64,000 nt of DNA from Rhodobacteraceae bacterium IMCC1335 (lineage in GTDB: Bacteria > Pseudomonadota > Alphaproteobacteria > Rhodobacterales > Rhodobacteraceae), in NCBI GenBank assembly GCA_039640495.1, contig CP046864.1:3211001-3275000 (forward strand). Direction: 5' to 3'. Shown one piece after another: positions 29,086 through 39,181 of the stretch; the stretch's first letter is position 1, and each line of letters begins with the position of its first letter. Made by a program: the position numbers and the translations under genes. The notes under the pieces are model-generated. The model was not told the origin of the DNA and did not search any database. It saw only the letters and a list, made by a program, of their open reading frames with translations.

Positions 29086-30396
29086 TTAATCAGCCCCATC
29101 ATTCAATTTACGCAGCCGCGCCGTGACCGACAGCGCATGCGCCTGCAGGCTTTCCGAGCTCGCCAAAATTTCAGCCGCCGGCCCAATGGCGCGTAACGCC
29201 TCTGGGCGCATCATCGCAAGGGTGGTGCGTTTGAGAAAATCCATCACAGACAGCCCACTGCTGAAACGGGCAGAGCGGGCGGTGGGCAAGACGTGATTTG
29301 GACCTCCAATATAATCGCCAATGGCTTCGGGCGTCCAACCGCCCAAAAAGATCGCCCCTGCATGGGTAATCTGCGCGCTCAAGGCTTTGGGATCTGCCAC
29401 ACATAGTTCCAAATGTTCGGGGGCGATACGATCGCTTAATGCAACCGCCTCACGCAGGCTGGACACGGTGATGATCGCGCCAAAATCGCGCCAGCTGGCC
29501 GCGGCGATCTCGCGACGTTCAAGCGTTTTAAGCTGATTTTCGACCGCATCGGCAACCGCAACGGCAAATTCTGGATCATCCGTGATCAATATAGATTGCG
29601 CGTTTGCATCATGTTCGGCTTGGCTTAACAAATCCAAGGCAATCCAATTGGGATCATTTTCAGCATCCGCAATCACCAATATTTCGGAGGGGCCAGCGAT
29701 CATATCAATGCCCACCTTTCCAAATACGCGGCGTTTTGCGGCGGCGACATAGGCATTGCCTGGGCCAGTAATCTTATCAACAGGCGCGATCGTCTGGGTC
29801 CCATAGGCAAGAGCAGCGATCGCTTGCGCACCGCCAATACGATACACCTCATCTACACCCGCGATTTTACAAGCCAGCAAAACCAGCGGATTTAAAATAC
29901 CACCCGGGCAAGGCACCACAACGCTTAGACGGCTTACTCCGGCCACTTTCGCCGGGATCGCATTCATCAAAACCGAAGAGGGATAGCTGGCAAGCCCGCC
30001 TGGAACGTACAGACCTGCCGCTGATATGGGCGTCCAGCGCCAGCCTAATTCAGCGCCCGTGCTATCGGTCCAATAGGCATCTTCAGGTTTTTGCTTTTCG
30101 TGATAGGCGGTGATGCGCGCCGCGGCCAGTTCCAAGGCAGAGCGCTCTTTCGCTCCAACCTGCGCGCAAGCAGCTTCAATTTCTGCGGTGGAAATTTGCA
30201 ACTCCTCAGCGCGCAGCGTAACCCCGTCATATTTTTCTGTTAAGTCCAGAACCGCAGCATCACCGCGCCGTTGCACATCCGCGATGATCCGAGCGACACT
30301 GCTATCAACATCCGGGCTGTCTTCGCGTTTTGCAGATAAAAGCGCCGTAAAATTCTTTTCAAAATCTGCGTCTTGAGTGTTTAGTAAAACTGGCAT
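29086..30396 (-). CDS. hisD: Histidinol dehydrogenase
   Basis: Last two oxidations of histidine synthesis (histidinol to histidine), zinc- and NAD-dependent. 436 residues. Family signature runs from DMIAGPSEILVIAD through LLSQAEHDANAQS; zinc ligands are in SQAEHD and IGDYIGGPNHVLPT. It is in the conserved murA-DUF2948-hisD-UPF0262-phosphatase run, with a 66-bp gap after DUF2948. Confidence 0.97.
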   Translation of the reverse strand: MPVLLNTQDADFEKNFTALLSAKREDSPDVDSSVARIIADVQRRGDAAVLDLTEKYDGVTLRAEELQISTAEIEAACAQVGAKERSALELAAARITAYHEKQKPEDAYWTDSTGAELGWRWTPISAAGLYVPGGLASYPSSVLMNAIPAKVAGVSRLSVVVPCPGGILNPLVLLACKIAGVDEVYRIGGAQAIAALAYGTQTIAPVDKITGPGNAYVAAAKRRVFGKVGIDMIAGPSEILVIADAENDPNWIALDLLSQAEHDANAQSILITDDPEFAVAVADAVENQLKTLERREIAAASWRDFGAIITVSSLREAVALSDRIAPEHLELCVADPKALSAQITHAGAIFLGGWTPEAIGDYIGGPNHVLPTARSARFSSGLSVMDFLKRTTLAMMRPEALRAIGPAAEILASSESLQAHALSVTARLRKLNDGAD

Positions 30397-30462
30397 TTTG
30401 CGCTCCTACTTTCGCATAGCAATTAGCGCCTCTTCGGCCAAGCCTCAAGCCCAAGAGGGGGT

Positions 30463-30941
30463 TTAAACGCTATGAGTAGGTATGCGGCCTGAGGGCGCGA
30501 TATAAGGTTTCGTGACATCCCGAAGCGATATCTCGAGCGCCGAAATTTGTATTTTGATCGCTGCAGAGCCAGAAAATGTAAGTTGGACATCTTCACAGGC
30601 GCCTTCACCCTCTTGATACGACAGGGACAAAAGCGCCAAAACGGCTTTGGGGGTGCTGCGATCAATCCCGATCGAGGCGACATGGCGAACGTGATCAATC
30701 ACGAGCAATGATTGCACGCGTTCGACGGGGCGTTTTTGCTGTTTTGCATGATCTTTATCTTCCCAGCGAAATCGGTTGAGCAGAACCACCAATTGCCGAT
30801 ATTTCTGGCGCCATTTGATTTCAGAAACCGGCACCACGGCATCCTGCAGAAAGGCTGACATCACCTCAATATCTGCCGGATCAATTGCTCCGATATATAA
30901 AGGCTTTTCAACGCCGTCTTGAAAGCGGGCATCCTGCGTCA

Positions 30942-30942
<1 letters not shown>
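30463..30942 (-). CDS. DUF2948 family protein
   Basis: 159 residues, unknown function, a conserved companion of murA and hisD in alphaproteobacteria. IDPADIEVMSAFLQDAV and RQLVVLLNRFRWE are recognisable. Its ATG overlaps the murA stop by one base (TGATG). Confidence 0.88.
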
Positions 30943-32209
<1,267 letters not shown>

Positions 32210-32212
32210 ATT

Positions 32213-32377
32213 TTATTCCTTTTTGGCGGGCTGAGCCGCGGTTTCACCCGGCTCCCCCGCTTTGGCTTTCGCCTGCGCTTTGCGTTTCGCCAGATTTGAT
32301 TTCAGCGCCTGTTTTAAGCGCTGGTCGCGCTGCTCGGCGCCAGATCCGGATCCGGAAGCTTTGGGTTTCTGCGTCAT
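32213..32377 (-). CDS. Small basic protein upstream of murA
   Basis: 54 residues, lysine- and alanine-rich (MTQKPKASGSGSGAEQRD... ending AQPAKKE). The stop lies 3 bp before the murA start and its last codons contain the murA ribosome site (AAAAAGGA), so it is likely the first gene of the murA operon. No function known to me. Confidence 0.6.
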   Translation of the reverse strand: MTQKPKASGSGSGAEQRDQRLKQALKSNLAKRKAQAKAKAGEPGETAAQPAKKE

Positions 32378-32462
32378 GGCGCTTGCTTACAACATCAAAG
32401 AAAACGCGTCTAGTTTTGACTTGCGTGGCAGATGATTCCCGTCTACTCACGCGCTGGAAGTT

Positions 32463-32537
<75 letters not shown>

Positions 32538-32586
32538 TAAATTTCACGCAAAAAAAATAATACCAGTGATTTAGCCAGCTGACCAA

Positions 32587-32595
32587 CGCCTGTGT
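32587..32595 (+). repeat. CGCCTGTGT motif downstream of flagellin copy 1
   Basis: One of three places where CGCCTGTGT is seen near a flagellin gene (the others at 39186 and, on the minus strand, 57550-57558). The CGCCTGT heart is also found at the 5' end of every flagellin body. A role as recombination core is inference; a 9-mer can occur by chance. Confidence 0.35.
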
Positions 32596-32763
32596 GATTT
32601 GGACATCAGGGCAAGAAACTGCACGAAATTGCAGAGCAATCGATGTCGGTTTGGGCACAGTGCTAAAAAAGCCCGGGCTTGATGTTTTGGCGACTGATGC
32701 ATAATTTGGCTGCCATTTTTAATGATATGTTTGACAGGGTTTGTGAAAAACCCTTAAAAACGT

Positions 32764-32793
32764 AAAAAAGCCCGCTTGCGCGGGCTTTTCTTT
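32764..32793 (-). terminator. Terminator of flagellin copy 1
   Basis: Stem AAGCCCGC / GCGGGCTT with a TTGC loop, followed on the minus strand by a T-run. The same hairpin follows the other two flagellins. Confidence 0.92.
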
Positions 32794-32810
32794 ATTGCTT
32801 TGAGTTGCGC

Positions 32811-34427
32811 TTAACCTTGCAGAAGGCTCAGCACGTTTTGCTTCGAGGCGTTAGCCTGCGCCAGCATCGCTGTTGACGCTTGCTGTAAAATCTGAGATTT
32901 GGCCAGCGAAGTGGTTTCAGCTGCAAAATCTGCATCTTCAATGCGACCACGACCTGCAGCCAAATTTGAACTGATGCTCGTCAGATTATTAACAGTGCTA
33001 TCTAAGCGGTTAGATACTGCACCCAAATTTGCACGTTGAGCGTTAACTTTTTCTATTGCAGTGTCAATAGTTGCGATAGCCGCGCTTGCATTTGCTTGAG
33101 TATTGATTTGCAATGCCGCTGTAGTAGTTCCTGGAGTGGCTGAGACATTTGACACTAAATTTGCTGTATCATGAACGGCTGTTACTTTAATTGCAGTAGC
33201 CCCAGCAGTTCCTTGTGCAACGGTAAAAGTCATTCCAGCTAATTCACCAGCGTCTGTTTTGGCGTCAATTGCTGCTTGTAGAGCCGCTATCATACCGGCT
33301 GCGCTATTCGCATATGCTCCACTGGAAACGTCTGCTGATATTGCTACATTGTTTATCAAGAAATCAACATCCTGAGGGAACTGATTAGCCGCAGCCTTAA
33401 TTTCATATACAACCGTGCCTGTCCCATTATCCGTGATAGTGTTTGTAGTAAGGGTCGCGCCAGCAGAGTCGTCATGGGTTGTTTGCCCACCTGCGGGTTC
33501 ACCAAAGTTTACTTGCTTCCCAATTGTCAACGTACCATCGGCATTTACAGTAGCCGTAACATCACCATTAATATTGCCTCCTGTCACAGATGAGTGATCG
33601 ATGATGGCTTTAAAAGCTTCAGCAATATCTTTTGATGTGATGCCAGTTGTTGCGACTGTTGCAACTGTTTTGCTAGCAGTAGCTGTAAAGTCACCAGCGA
33701 CCAAGGGGTTACCCTGCCCCGTCCCATCTGGATCCACGCCGTCGATAGCATACGTATAGGTAAAGTTTGCACCAGCGTCAGCTGTGCCTTCAACCTTCAA
33801 TTGAATTGTTTGGCCTTGGATGTCTATCTTGTAAAGATCTCCAACCGCTGGTGTTCCGCCAAATTGAACGGTACTCACGCCAGAAACGCTTTCACCTACT
33901 TCGACAGCAGTGGCGCCGTTGACTCCAACCGAAGCATTACCCGCAGCTACACCAAGCGCAGCACCAGTCATAGCTGTCGTCGTCGCTACAATTTCATTGT
34001 GTCCGCCACCGTGAGATCCAACATTGAACTTAAAACTTCTACCTTGGTCGATAAGACCTTTTCCCGCCCAAGTAGACACGTTAGCGATACGATCAATTTC
34101 GGCAACTAAAGCGGTGACTTCTGATTGAAGGGCAGTGCGATCTGCATCGCTGTTACTATCGTTTGATGCTTGAACGGCAAGCTCACGCATGCGCTGAAGA
34201 ATGCTTTCAACTTCTTGATGCGCACCTTCTGCTGTATCAATCATGGCCTGACCGTCCATCGCGTTGCGGATCGCCTGGTTTGTACCATTGATTTCAGATG
34301 TAAGACGCGAAGCAATCGCTACGCCAGCTGCGTCGTCGGCAGCTGAGTTGATTCGTTTTCCGGTGGAAAGCCGCTCCATTGACATTTCCATCTCTTTATT
34401 CACGCTCGATGCCGCTGCTTGGGCCAT
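32811..34427 (-). CDS. Flagellin copy 1, lacking the normal N-terminal start
   Basis: Filament subunit of about 538 residues. The conserved D0/D1 ends are present (MAQAAASSVNKEMEMSMERL... and ...RGRIEDADFAAETTSLAK) with a variable centre unlike the other copies. Compared with copy 2 it lacks the first 12 codons (MALTVATNTGAL): homology stops at ACAGGCGC, directly followed upstream by foreign sequence. The first start is TTG/ATG at 34430/34427 with no ribosome site, and I see no sigma-28 promoter. It is probably silent or poorly expressed. XRE and integrase genes lie directly upstream. Confidence 0.85.
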   Translation of the reverse strand: MAQAAASSVNKEMEMSMERLSTGKRINSAADDAAGVAIASRLTSEINGTNQAIRNAMDGQAMIDTAEGAHQEVESILQRMRELAVQASNDSNSDADRTALQSEVTALVAEIDRIANVSTWAGKGLIDQGRSFKFNVGSHGGGHNEIVATTTAMTGAALGVAAGNASVGVNGATAVEVGESVSGVSTVQFGGTPAVGDLYKIDIQGQTIQLKVEGTADAGANFTYTYAIDGVDPDGTGQGNPLVAGDFTATASKTVATVATTGITSKDIAEAFKAIIDHSSVTGGNINGDVTATVNADGTLTIGKQVNFGEPAGGQTTHDDSAGATLTTNTITDNGTGTVVYEIKAAANQFPQDVDFLINNVAISADVSSGAYANSAAGMIAALQAAIDAKTDAGELAGMTFTVAQGTAGATAIKVTAVHDTANLVSNVSATPGTTTAALQINTQANASAAIATIDTAIEKVNAQRANLGAVSNRLDSTVNNLTSISSNLAAGRGRIEDADFAAETTSLAKSQILQQASTAMLAQANASKQNVLSLLQG

Positions 34428-34430
34428 CAA

Positions 34431-34460
34431 AGCGCCTGTCTTGGAGTGAGTAGCTCCAAC
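34431..34460. repeat. Flagellin/element junction 1 with inverted repeat
   Basis: AGCGCCTGT ends the flagellin homology at 34439. Immediately after it is TTGGAG, seven bases, CTCCAA (34441-34459). Short inverted arms around a 7-base spacer resemble a tyrosine-recombinase core site. Candidate attachment site of the neighbouring integrase. Confidence 0.45.
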
Positions 34461-34550
34461 CTTTCGCTAAGATATTGTAAAGACTCAACCTTATTACGAG
34501 CTGGATAATAGGCAAAAAAATGAAAGAATCATTGCCGTCATTTTAGCAGA

Positions 34551-34799
34551 TTATTTGTTAAGTTTTACGCCAACAGCATCTTTTTCAAACAAGAATTGAA
34601 TACCTCTGCTTTCTAAAAAACTGATCAGTTTTAGCATAGTAGAGACGCGATAACTCACTTCAGCTTTAGCCTGACTGCCAGAAGCCTCAAACCTGCGAAT
34701 GGTTGCAATGGCTACACCAGAACCTTCAGCCATTTTCTCTTGGTTAATCCCCAAGAGTGCTCTTGCAGCAATAATTTGCCGGGCTGAGGGAATATCCAT
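34551..34799 (-). CDS. Small XRE-type regulator, element 1
   Basis: 82 residues from the ATG at 34799 (GGAGAG upstream). HTH region: SARQIIAARALLGINQEK and AEGSGVAIATIRRFEA. It is clearly homologous to the regulator at 57189-57440, also next to a flagellin. It is divergent from the integrase and points at the flagellin. Likely controls the integrase promoter between them. Confidence 0.82.
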   Translation of the reverse strand: MDIPSARQIIAARALLGINQEKMAEGSGVAIATIRRFEASGSQAKAEVSYRVSTMLKLISFLESRGIQFLFEKDAVGVKLNK

Positions 34800-34866
34800 T
34801 AAAGCTCTCCAATTTATAACGCTCATGTAACAAAAGCATTCAAAAATGCTACTAATGATATTGAAT

Positions 34867-34897
34867 TTGATATTAAATATATTATTTATTGTATAAT
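34867..34897 (+). promoter_or_regulatory. Likely sigma-70 promoter of the integrase
   Basis: TTGATA at 34867, 19-base spacer, TATAAT at 34892, in very AT-rich sequence between the divergent XRE and integrase genes. Start codon 22 bases downstream. Confidence 0.45.
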
Positions 34898-34918
34898 AAA
34901 TCTAATCTAGGGCAAACG

Positions 34919-36094
34919 ATGCATAAGTTTACCAATCAGTACCTCGAGAAAGTTAAATTGGAGCAAGGTAAATCCTTTCTTTATATTAAGGACCCCAAAA
35001 CTCCCGGTCTATGGGCCGTAATTTATGCAACATCAAAGCGCTTTCACTATCGTTACCGATTTCAAAATCGTCAAAGAAATATGTCACTTGGATCTTTCCC
35101 GGCTTTAAAAACTTCTGATGCACGAGATTTAGCCCTCAAGAATGCGCGCTTAATTTCTCAAGGAATAGATCCACTAGAGCAGAAAAAGAAAATTCTAGAT
35201 ATTCCTACACTGAGTGACTTCTTCTATTCTTATTATCTGCCGCATGCGAAATTGCATAAAAGAAGCTCCCACATAGATGAAAGTCTTTTTAGGATCCACC
35301 TGCAGCCAATTCTTGGAACTCGAACTCTTCTGCAAATATCACCCTATCATATACAAGCTTTTGTAAGACAAAAGTCTCAGAGCAACCTGTCCAATACAAT
35401 GATAAATAGTGCCCTTACTCTGCTGGGTACAATTTTCAACAAAGCTAACCAGTGGGATTTTGCAAATGTCCCAACAAGCCGAGATCTGAAAATCGATAAA
35501 TTGCCCTCGCCACCTCCTTTAACAAGATATTTAAGTGACCAAGAACATAAAAGATTGTTCGCAGAATTAGAAAAAATTGAAAATGTTATGATGAAGTTCC
35601 TTATTTCATTTTTGTTGTTAACTGGCTGCCGTAAATCTGAGGCCTTACAAGCGAAGTGGACTGATTTCGACTTTAATCATCAAATATGGGTCATTCCGAA
35701 AACAAAAAGTGGTAGCTTTCGGAAAGTGCCGATATCAAACGCTGCCGTTGATTTGTTAAATAAAGTAAAACAACATCATTTAGCGAAACTGCATGGAAAC
35801 TTTTTAGAAGTTACCTTTGTTAACTTTAAAACAGGGAAAGCTTATGTAAATTGCGACAAGACTTGGCGGCGGGTACGCGAGAAGGCCAAATTAGAGGATT
35901 TCAGACTGCATGACCTCAGACACTCTTTCGCCTCAATTTTGGTAAATAACGGCGTATCTATATATGAAGTACAGCATTTGCTTGGCCATTCCTCAATTCG
36001 GACAACTAATCGCTACGCCCATCTAGCGCCAGAGCGGCTACGCCAAAGTGCGGAGTTAGCAGCGCAATCTTACAATTTGGCTACAACAGTTTAA
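34919..36094 (+). CDS. Tyrosine recombinase/integrase, element 1
   Basis: 391 residues. N-terminal arm-binding domain of the P4-like integrase type (KRFHYRYRFQNRQRNMSLGSFP), central SAM-like domain, and C-terminal catalytic domain. Catalytic residues can be read: R in LLTGCRKSEALQ, H-x-x-R in LHDLRHSFAS, H in LLGHSSI and Y in TTNRYAHL. It looks intact. AGGG precedes the ATG at 34919. It is homologous across its length to the broken integrase at 55594-56812. Expected substrate: sites at the flagellin junctions. Confidence 0.92.
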   Translation: MHKFTNQYLEKVKLEQGKSFLYIKDPKTPGLWAVIYATSKRFHYRYRFQNRQRNMSLGSFPALKTSDARDLALKNARLISQGIDPLEQKKKILDIPTLSDFFYSYYLPHAKLHKRSSHIDESLFRIHLQPILGTRTLLQISPYHIQAFVRQKSQSNLSNTMINSALTLLGTIFNKANQWDFANVPTSRDLKIDKLPSPPPLTRYLSDQEHKRLFAELEKIENVMMKFLISFLLLTGCRKSEALQAKWTDFDFNHQIWVIPKTKSGSFRKVPISNAAVDLLNKVKQHHLAKLHGNFLEVTFVNFKTGKAYVNCDKTWRRVREKAKLEDFRLHDLRHSFASILVNNGVSIYEVQHLLGHSSIRTTNRYAHLAPERLRQSAELAAQSYNLATTV

Positions 36095-36147
36095 CTTTAA
36101 GATATGCCTGACCAGGCTTAAGTATCGTCCAAAAGAAGCTAAGAAGC

Positions 36148-37137
36148 TCAATAGTTTTGATGGCTCTCTAAAGTAGCATGCATATAGCTTCTCAGCTCAT
36201 CAACGAGTGCCTTTGGTTCAAGAATTTGAAAATTTCCAAGCCAATCTGGATGTAATAACTCGTGAATAAGCTCCCGATGCCCTTTACAAGTTAGGGTTAC
36301 AAGCAAAGAACCATCTTTTTGTCTTTTGGATGTCTGACTTGAATGGAACTGGATGCTTTCAGCTCTTTTAGCAACAGTCGGTGCAAACAAGATTTTCACC
36401 TGCAGTTTTTCGTCGCCATGAAACACTCCAAAGCTTTCTTGTACCCATTGCTTGAAACTCCAAGTTTTAGGTTCTTCAAAGTAAGTCCCTAAAGCCTCAG
36501 CGTCTTCAATAAGGTCAAGTCTATAGATCCTGAGCTCTCCTTTGGTGGTAGACGCCACTAAATAGGAAAAGCGGCCAAATAAAAAACCGTGCGGATTTAT
36601 AATTCGAGCGGATGCCCTTCTCTTTAGTTCTGATTTATAGCGCAAGCGAACTTGTTCGCTCCCAACCACTGCGGGCTCTAGAACCTGCATAATAGCATTG
36701 CGAACATGACTTTTAGGCCCAACACGTCCAATATGCGCATCCCGTTCAATAAATTCATCAAGATCATTAACTAGATGGCGCGATAACGGCTTTTGTACGG
36801 AAAGCATCTTGGTTAATCCTCTTTGCGCTGGGCCCCCATCCAAAGAGTTTAAAAGCCTTTCAAGCGCAACTTTTTCTAACGGTTCGATGTTCATAAATAA
36901 ATGAATAGGTGCATCCGCTGAACCTTCTAGACGCCAGCGTTTGGTTAGATGATGATCACTGTCACGTATATGGTTGGCTTCAACTAAACCCAAGCCAATC
37001 AAAGTGCCCAACATTCTCTCAACTGTTTTACGACTACGCTCTGTTAGTTGCATCAATTCAGTTATCGTTAAGCCCATAGATCGAGCTTGTAGGTGGCCGC
37101 ATAATTCAACCATATCTCTAAATTTTGCGTAACTCAT
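36148..37137 (-). CDS. WYL-domain transcriptional regulator
   Basis: 329 residues. N-terminal winged helix (GLTITELMQLTERSRKTVERML), then a WYL domain around residues 150-240 (FLFGRFSYLVASTTKGELRI) and a WCX-like C-terminus. WYL regulators often control defence and mobile-element genes in response to nucleic-acid ligands. It converges on the integrase and diverges from 37262. GAGG is the ribosome site. Confidence 0.85.
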   Translation of the reverse strand: MSYAKFRDMVELCGHLQARSMGLTITELMQLTERSRKTVERMLGTLIGLGLVEANHIRDSDHHLTKRWRLEGSADAPIHLFMNIEPLEKVALERLLNSLDGGPAQRGLTKMLSVQKPLSRHLVNDLDEFIERDAHIGRVGPKSHVRNAIMQVLEPAVVGSEQVRLRYKSELKRRASARIINPHGFLFGRFSYLVASTTKGELRIYRLDLIEDAEALGTYFEEPKTWSFKQWVQESFGVFHGDEKLQVKILFAPTVAKRAESIQFHSSQTSKRQKDGSLLVTLTCKGHRELIHELLHPDWLGNFQILEPKALVDELRSYMHATLESHQNY

Positions 37138-37261
37138 TCAAACCTCTATGAATTTTATTACCCCAATAATTGACGTAATAAATTGTTATCTTTTTAGTAT
37201 GAGAAGAACAACAAACTTAACTTCTAAACCTTAATAAAAAGCAACTGAAAGGACTTACAAA

Positions 37262-37789
37262 ATGACTTCTATCACTCGCCATAATATCAAATTTGGTTCC
37301 AAAAATCCTATCCCGGTAGAGCGTATTCAGGCACACCGTCGCACTCTTACACAAGCAGTCGATGCTATTCGCGCACGGATAGATGAAACAATAGCTATTC
37401 TGAATGAGCAGCCAAGTTTACGTCAAATGCGTGCTAAAAGCTTCCGGTCACCAATGGCTAAGAAATATCGGCGGAATTTGCTCATTACAATCGGCTATGG
37501 ACGTAACAACGAGGCTATATGCCCAGAATTCAAGTACAACTATTTTGATAGTTTGCCTCAAGCAATTGAATTTTTGCAGGAAACAAAAATTTTAATTTCT
37601 AAAGGCAAGTTAGATGTCCAAATAAACGCTCACTTGCAAAAGCTGTCAAAACGGGCTGAACATGCTCGGGAAAAACGAGCTGCCGTTGATACAGATCCTA
37701 AAACCAAGCACACAGAGTATCAAGATGTTGCCAAGGCTTTAGTTAATCTTTCTAAAATCCAAAACTATGAAAGAAAGACTGCTGCTTAA
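37262..37789 (+). CDS. Unknown element protein, 175 residues
   Basis: Basic, helical, no family recognised. The start has AAGGACTTAC upstream. A strong terminator follows directly, so it is a single-gene transcript. Divergent from the WYL gene, so probably its target. Confidence 0.65.
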   Translation: MTSITRHNIKFGSKNPIPVERIQAHRRTLTQAVDAIRARIDETIAILNEQPSLRQMRAKSFRSPMAKKYRRNLLITIGYGRNNEAICPEFKYNYFDSLPQAIEFLQETKILISKGKLDVQINAHLQKLSKRAEHAREKRAAVDTDPKTKHTEYQDVAKALVNLSKIQNYERKTAA

Positions 37790-37812
37790 AAGGCAAATTT
37801 ATACAACTGTAG

Positions 37813-37846
37813 AAACCGCCCCAGAGAAAAGAATGGGGCGGTTTTT
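37813..37846 (+). terminator. Rho-independent terminator
   Basis: AAACCGCCCCA / TGGGGCGGTTT, 11-bp stem, then T-run. It closes the gene at 37262-37789. Confidence 0.92.
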
Positions 37847-37962
37847 ACACATGACATTAATGCCTGGCGCGCCTCGGAACTTATGCGAAAACTTTAAGGT
37901 AAATGAGCAAAAGCTAATTCTTATTTTTGGTCAAAACTCATCCAGTTTTATATACTTAAATC

Positions 37963-38304
37963 ATGGTATATTTTTTAACTTTACGACCTGTTAACTCCAA
38001 AACAAACAAAGACATCAAAAAACTTGTACGTCCTATAAAGCGCGCAGCGCATGCGCATAATTATGCCGTAGAGCTACACCCAACAAACAAATACGGACAG
38101 CGCGATTTACATCTGCATATTTTGATTGAAACAACCAATATCCAACAGTTCAAACAACGTCTTCAATACTTCTTAAGTGGTTGGGAACTTGCCTACATTC
38201 AAACTGCCCGTCAGCCATTGAACGCTCTTTCTTATATGTCGCGACAAAATAATGCGGAGCCAGTTCATTATAAAGGTAATTTAGCTGCGCTATGCGAGCT
38301 TTAA
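37963..38304 (+). CDS. Small HUH-type replication-initiator-like protein
   Basis: 113 residues. Three features in order resemble rolling-circle Rep/HUH endonucleases: an N-terminal FLTLRPVN (motif I), DLHLHILIE (HUH, with His-hydrophobic-His) and a tyrosine in LSYMSRQN that could be the nicking residue. It is shorter than most Rep proteins and lacks a helicase. No obvious ribosome site. If real, the element may replicate or mobilise as a circle. Call is tentative. Confidence 0.45.
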   Translation: MVYFLTLRPVNSKTNKDIKKLVRPIKRAAHAHNYAVELHPTNKYGQRDLHLHILIETTNIQQFKQRLQYFLSGWELAYIQTARQPLNALSYMSRQNNAEPVHYKGNLAALCEL

Positions 38305-38379
38305 GCCCTTTAGCCCATAATCCAATAAACGCTCATGCTGTTTACTCAAACTTGCCAATTAAAGTTTTGAGTTCTTTGC

Positions 38380-38667
38380 ATGCCAGAAGTGAGCCTCAAA
38401 ATGAATACAAAATTAACCCAACGTGATCGCATTGCATCTCTAATCTCAGGCACAGATCCAGAGCATATATCTCCCCGATATCTATATCTTTGGAGTTCTC
38501 TTGTGCGTCTATTTTATGAAGGATTTCCTTTAACACCCGCTCAGATCAGCGTTTTAGAAAAAACAAATCGCTACAGCGCTCAAACGCGAAGCGCGCGAAG
38601 GCGCGCTAGTCAGTACAGCTTTGAAGCAAGCGCTAATAAGTTTTTCAATGAGGCAAAACCAAGATGA
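38380..38667 (+). CDS. Unknown element protein, 95 residues
   Basis: Basic C-terminus (TRSARRRASQ). Second ATG at 38401 (MNTKLTQRDR) is an alternative start. No family recognised; lies between the HUH-like and the last element ORF. Confidence 0.5.
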   Translation: MPEVSLKMNTKLTQRDRIASLISGTDPEHISPRYLYLWSSLVRLFYEGFPLTPAQISVLEKTNRYSAQTRSARRRASQYSFEASANKFFNEAKPR

Positions 38668-38705
38668 AACAATTGGTCGAATGCCTTCAAAAAGGCTAAT
38701 ATTGA

Positions 38706-39173
38706 ATGACAAGATCAGTCCAAAACAAAACGCAGATCTCCGTTCAATTAAGCATCTCTACAACTGGTGCTATAAACAAAAAGTTTGATGCTTTAACGGA
38801 TAATCTGCGGTTTCTTCATTCGCTGCACAATAAAACTATTAGCTTTAATCTTGTAAATGAGAATACCAACTCTGTATTTGTGCGCGCTGTTCCTCTTGAT
38901 GCAGTCGTTTCTCAGATCTTGGAGGAGAGCGATGCAGCGATTACACCGCAATATAGCGCTGCTCCTCGTGGACGCCCTTGGGAGCCACGCATTGCAGCTG
39001 GTATTACAGCCTTGCAGCAACACAGACATTCACTAGCCGTTTCAGCGCTTCAAAGTTCAGGCCCTCGTATTATAACTACGCGAAAAGAAGCGCTTGTTCG
39101 CTATCTAAGCAAGCATCGTATATTTAAACAGCTTCCATCAGATGCAGAACTCAGCACCCTGTTTAACCTTTAA
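38706..39173 (+). CDS. Unknown element protein, 155 residues
   Basis: Preceded by AAGG. Contains AAPRGRPWEPRIAAGI in the middle. No family recognised. It is the last gene before the right-hand CGCCTGT repeat. Confidence 0.5.
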   Translation: MTRSVQNKTQISVQLSISTTGAINKKFDALTDNLRFLHSLHNKTISFNLVNENTNSVFVRAVPLDAVVSQILEESDAAITPQYSAAPRGRPWEPRIAAGITALQQHRHSLAVSALQSSGPRIITTRKEALVRYLSKHRIFKQLPSDAELSTLFNL

Positions 39174-39181
39174 TTCTCAAA

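Noticed and set aside
34551-36094. XRE plus integrase as a toxin-antitoxin pair
   Set aside because: The integrase has full catalytic residues, the genes are divergent, and no small toxin is next to the XRE.
37861-37880. CCTGGCGCGCC near 37.87 kb as another flagellin-junction motif
   Set aside because: Only partial resemblance to GCGCCTGT and inside the element; not at any breakpoint.
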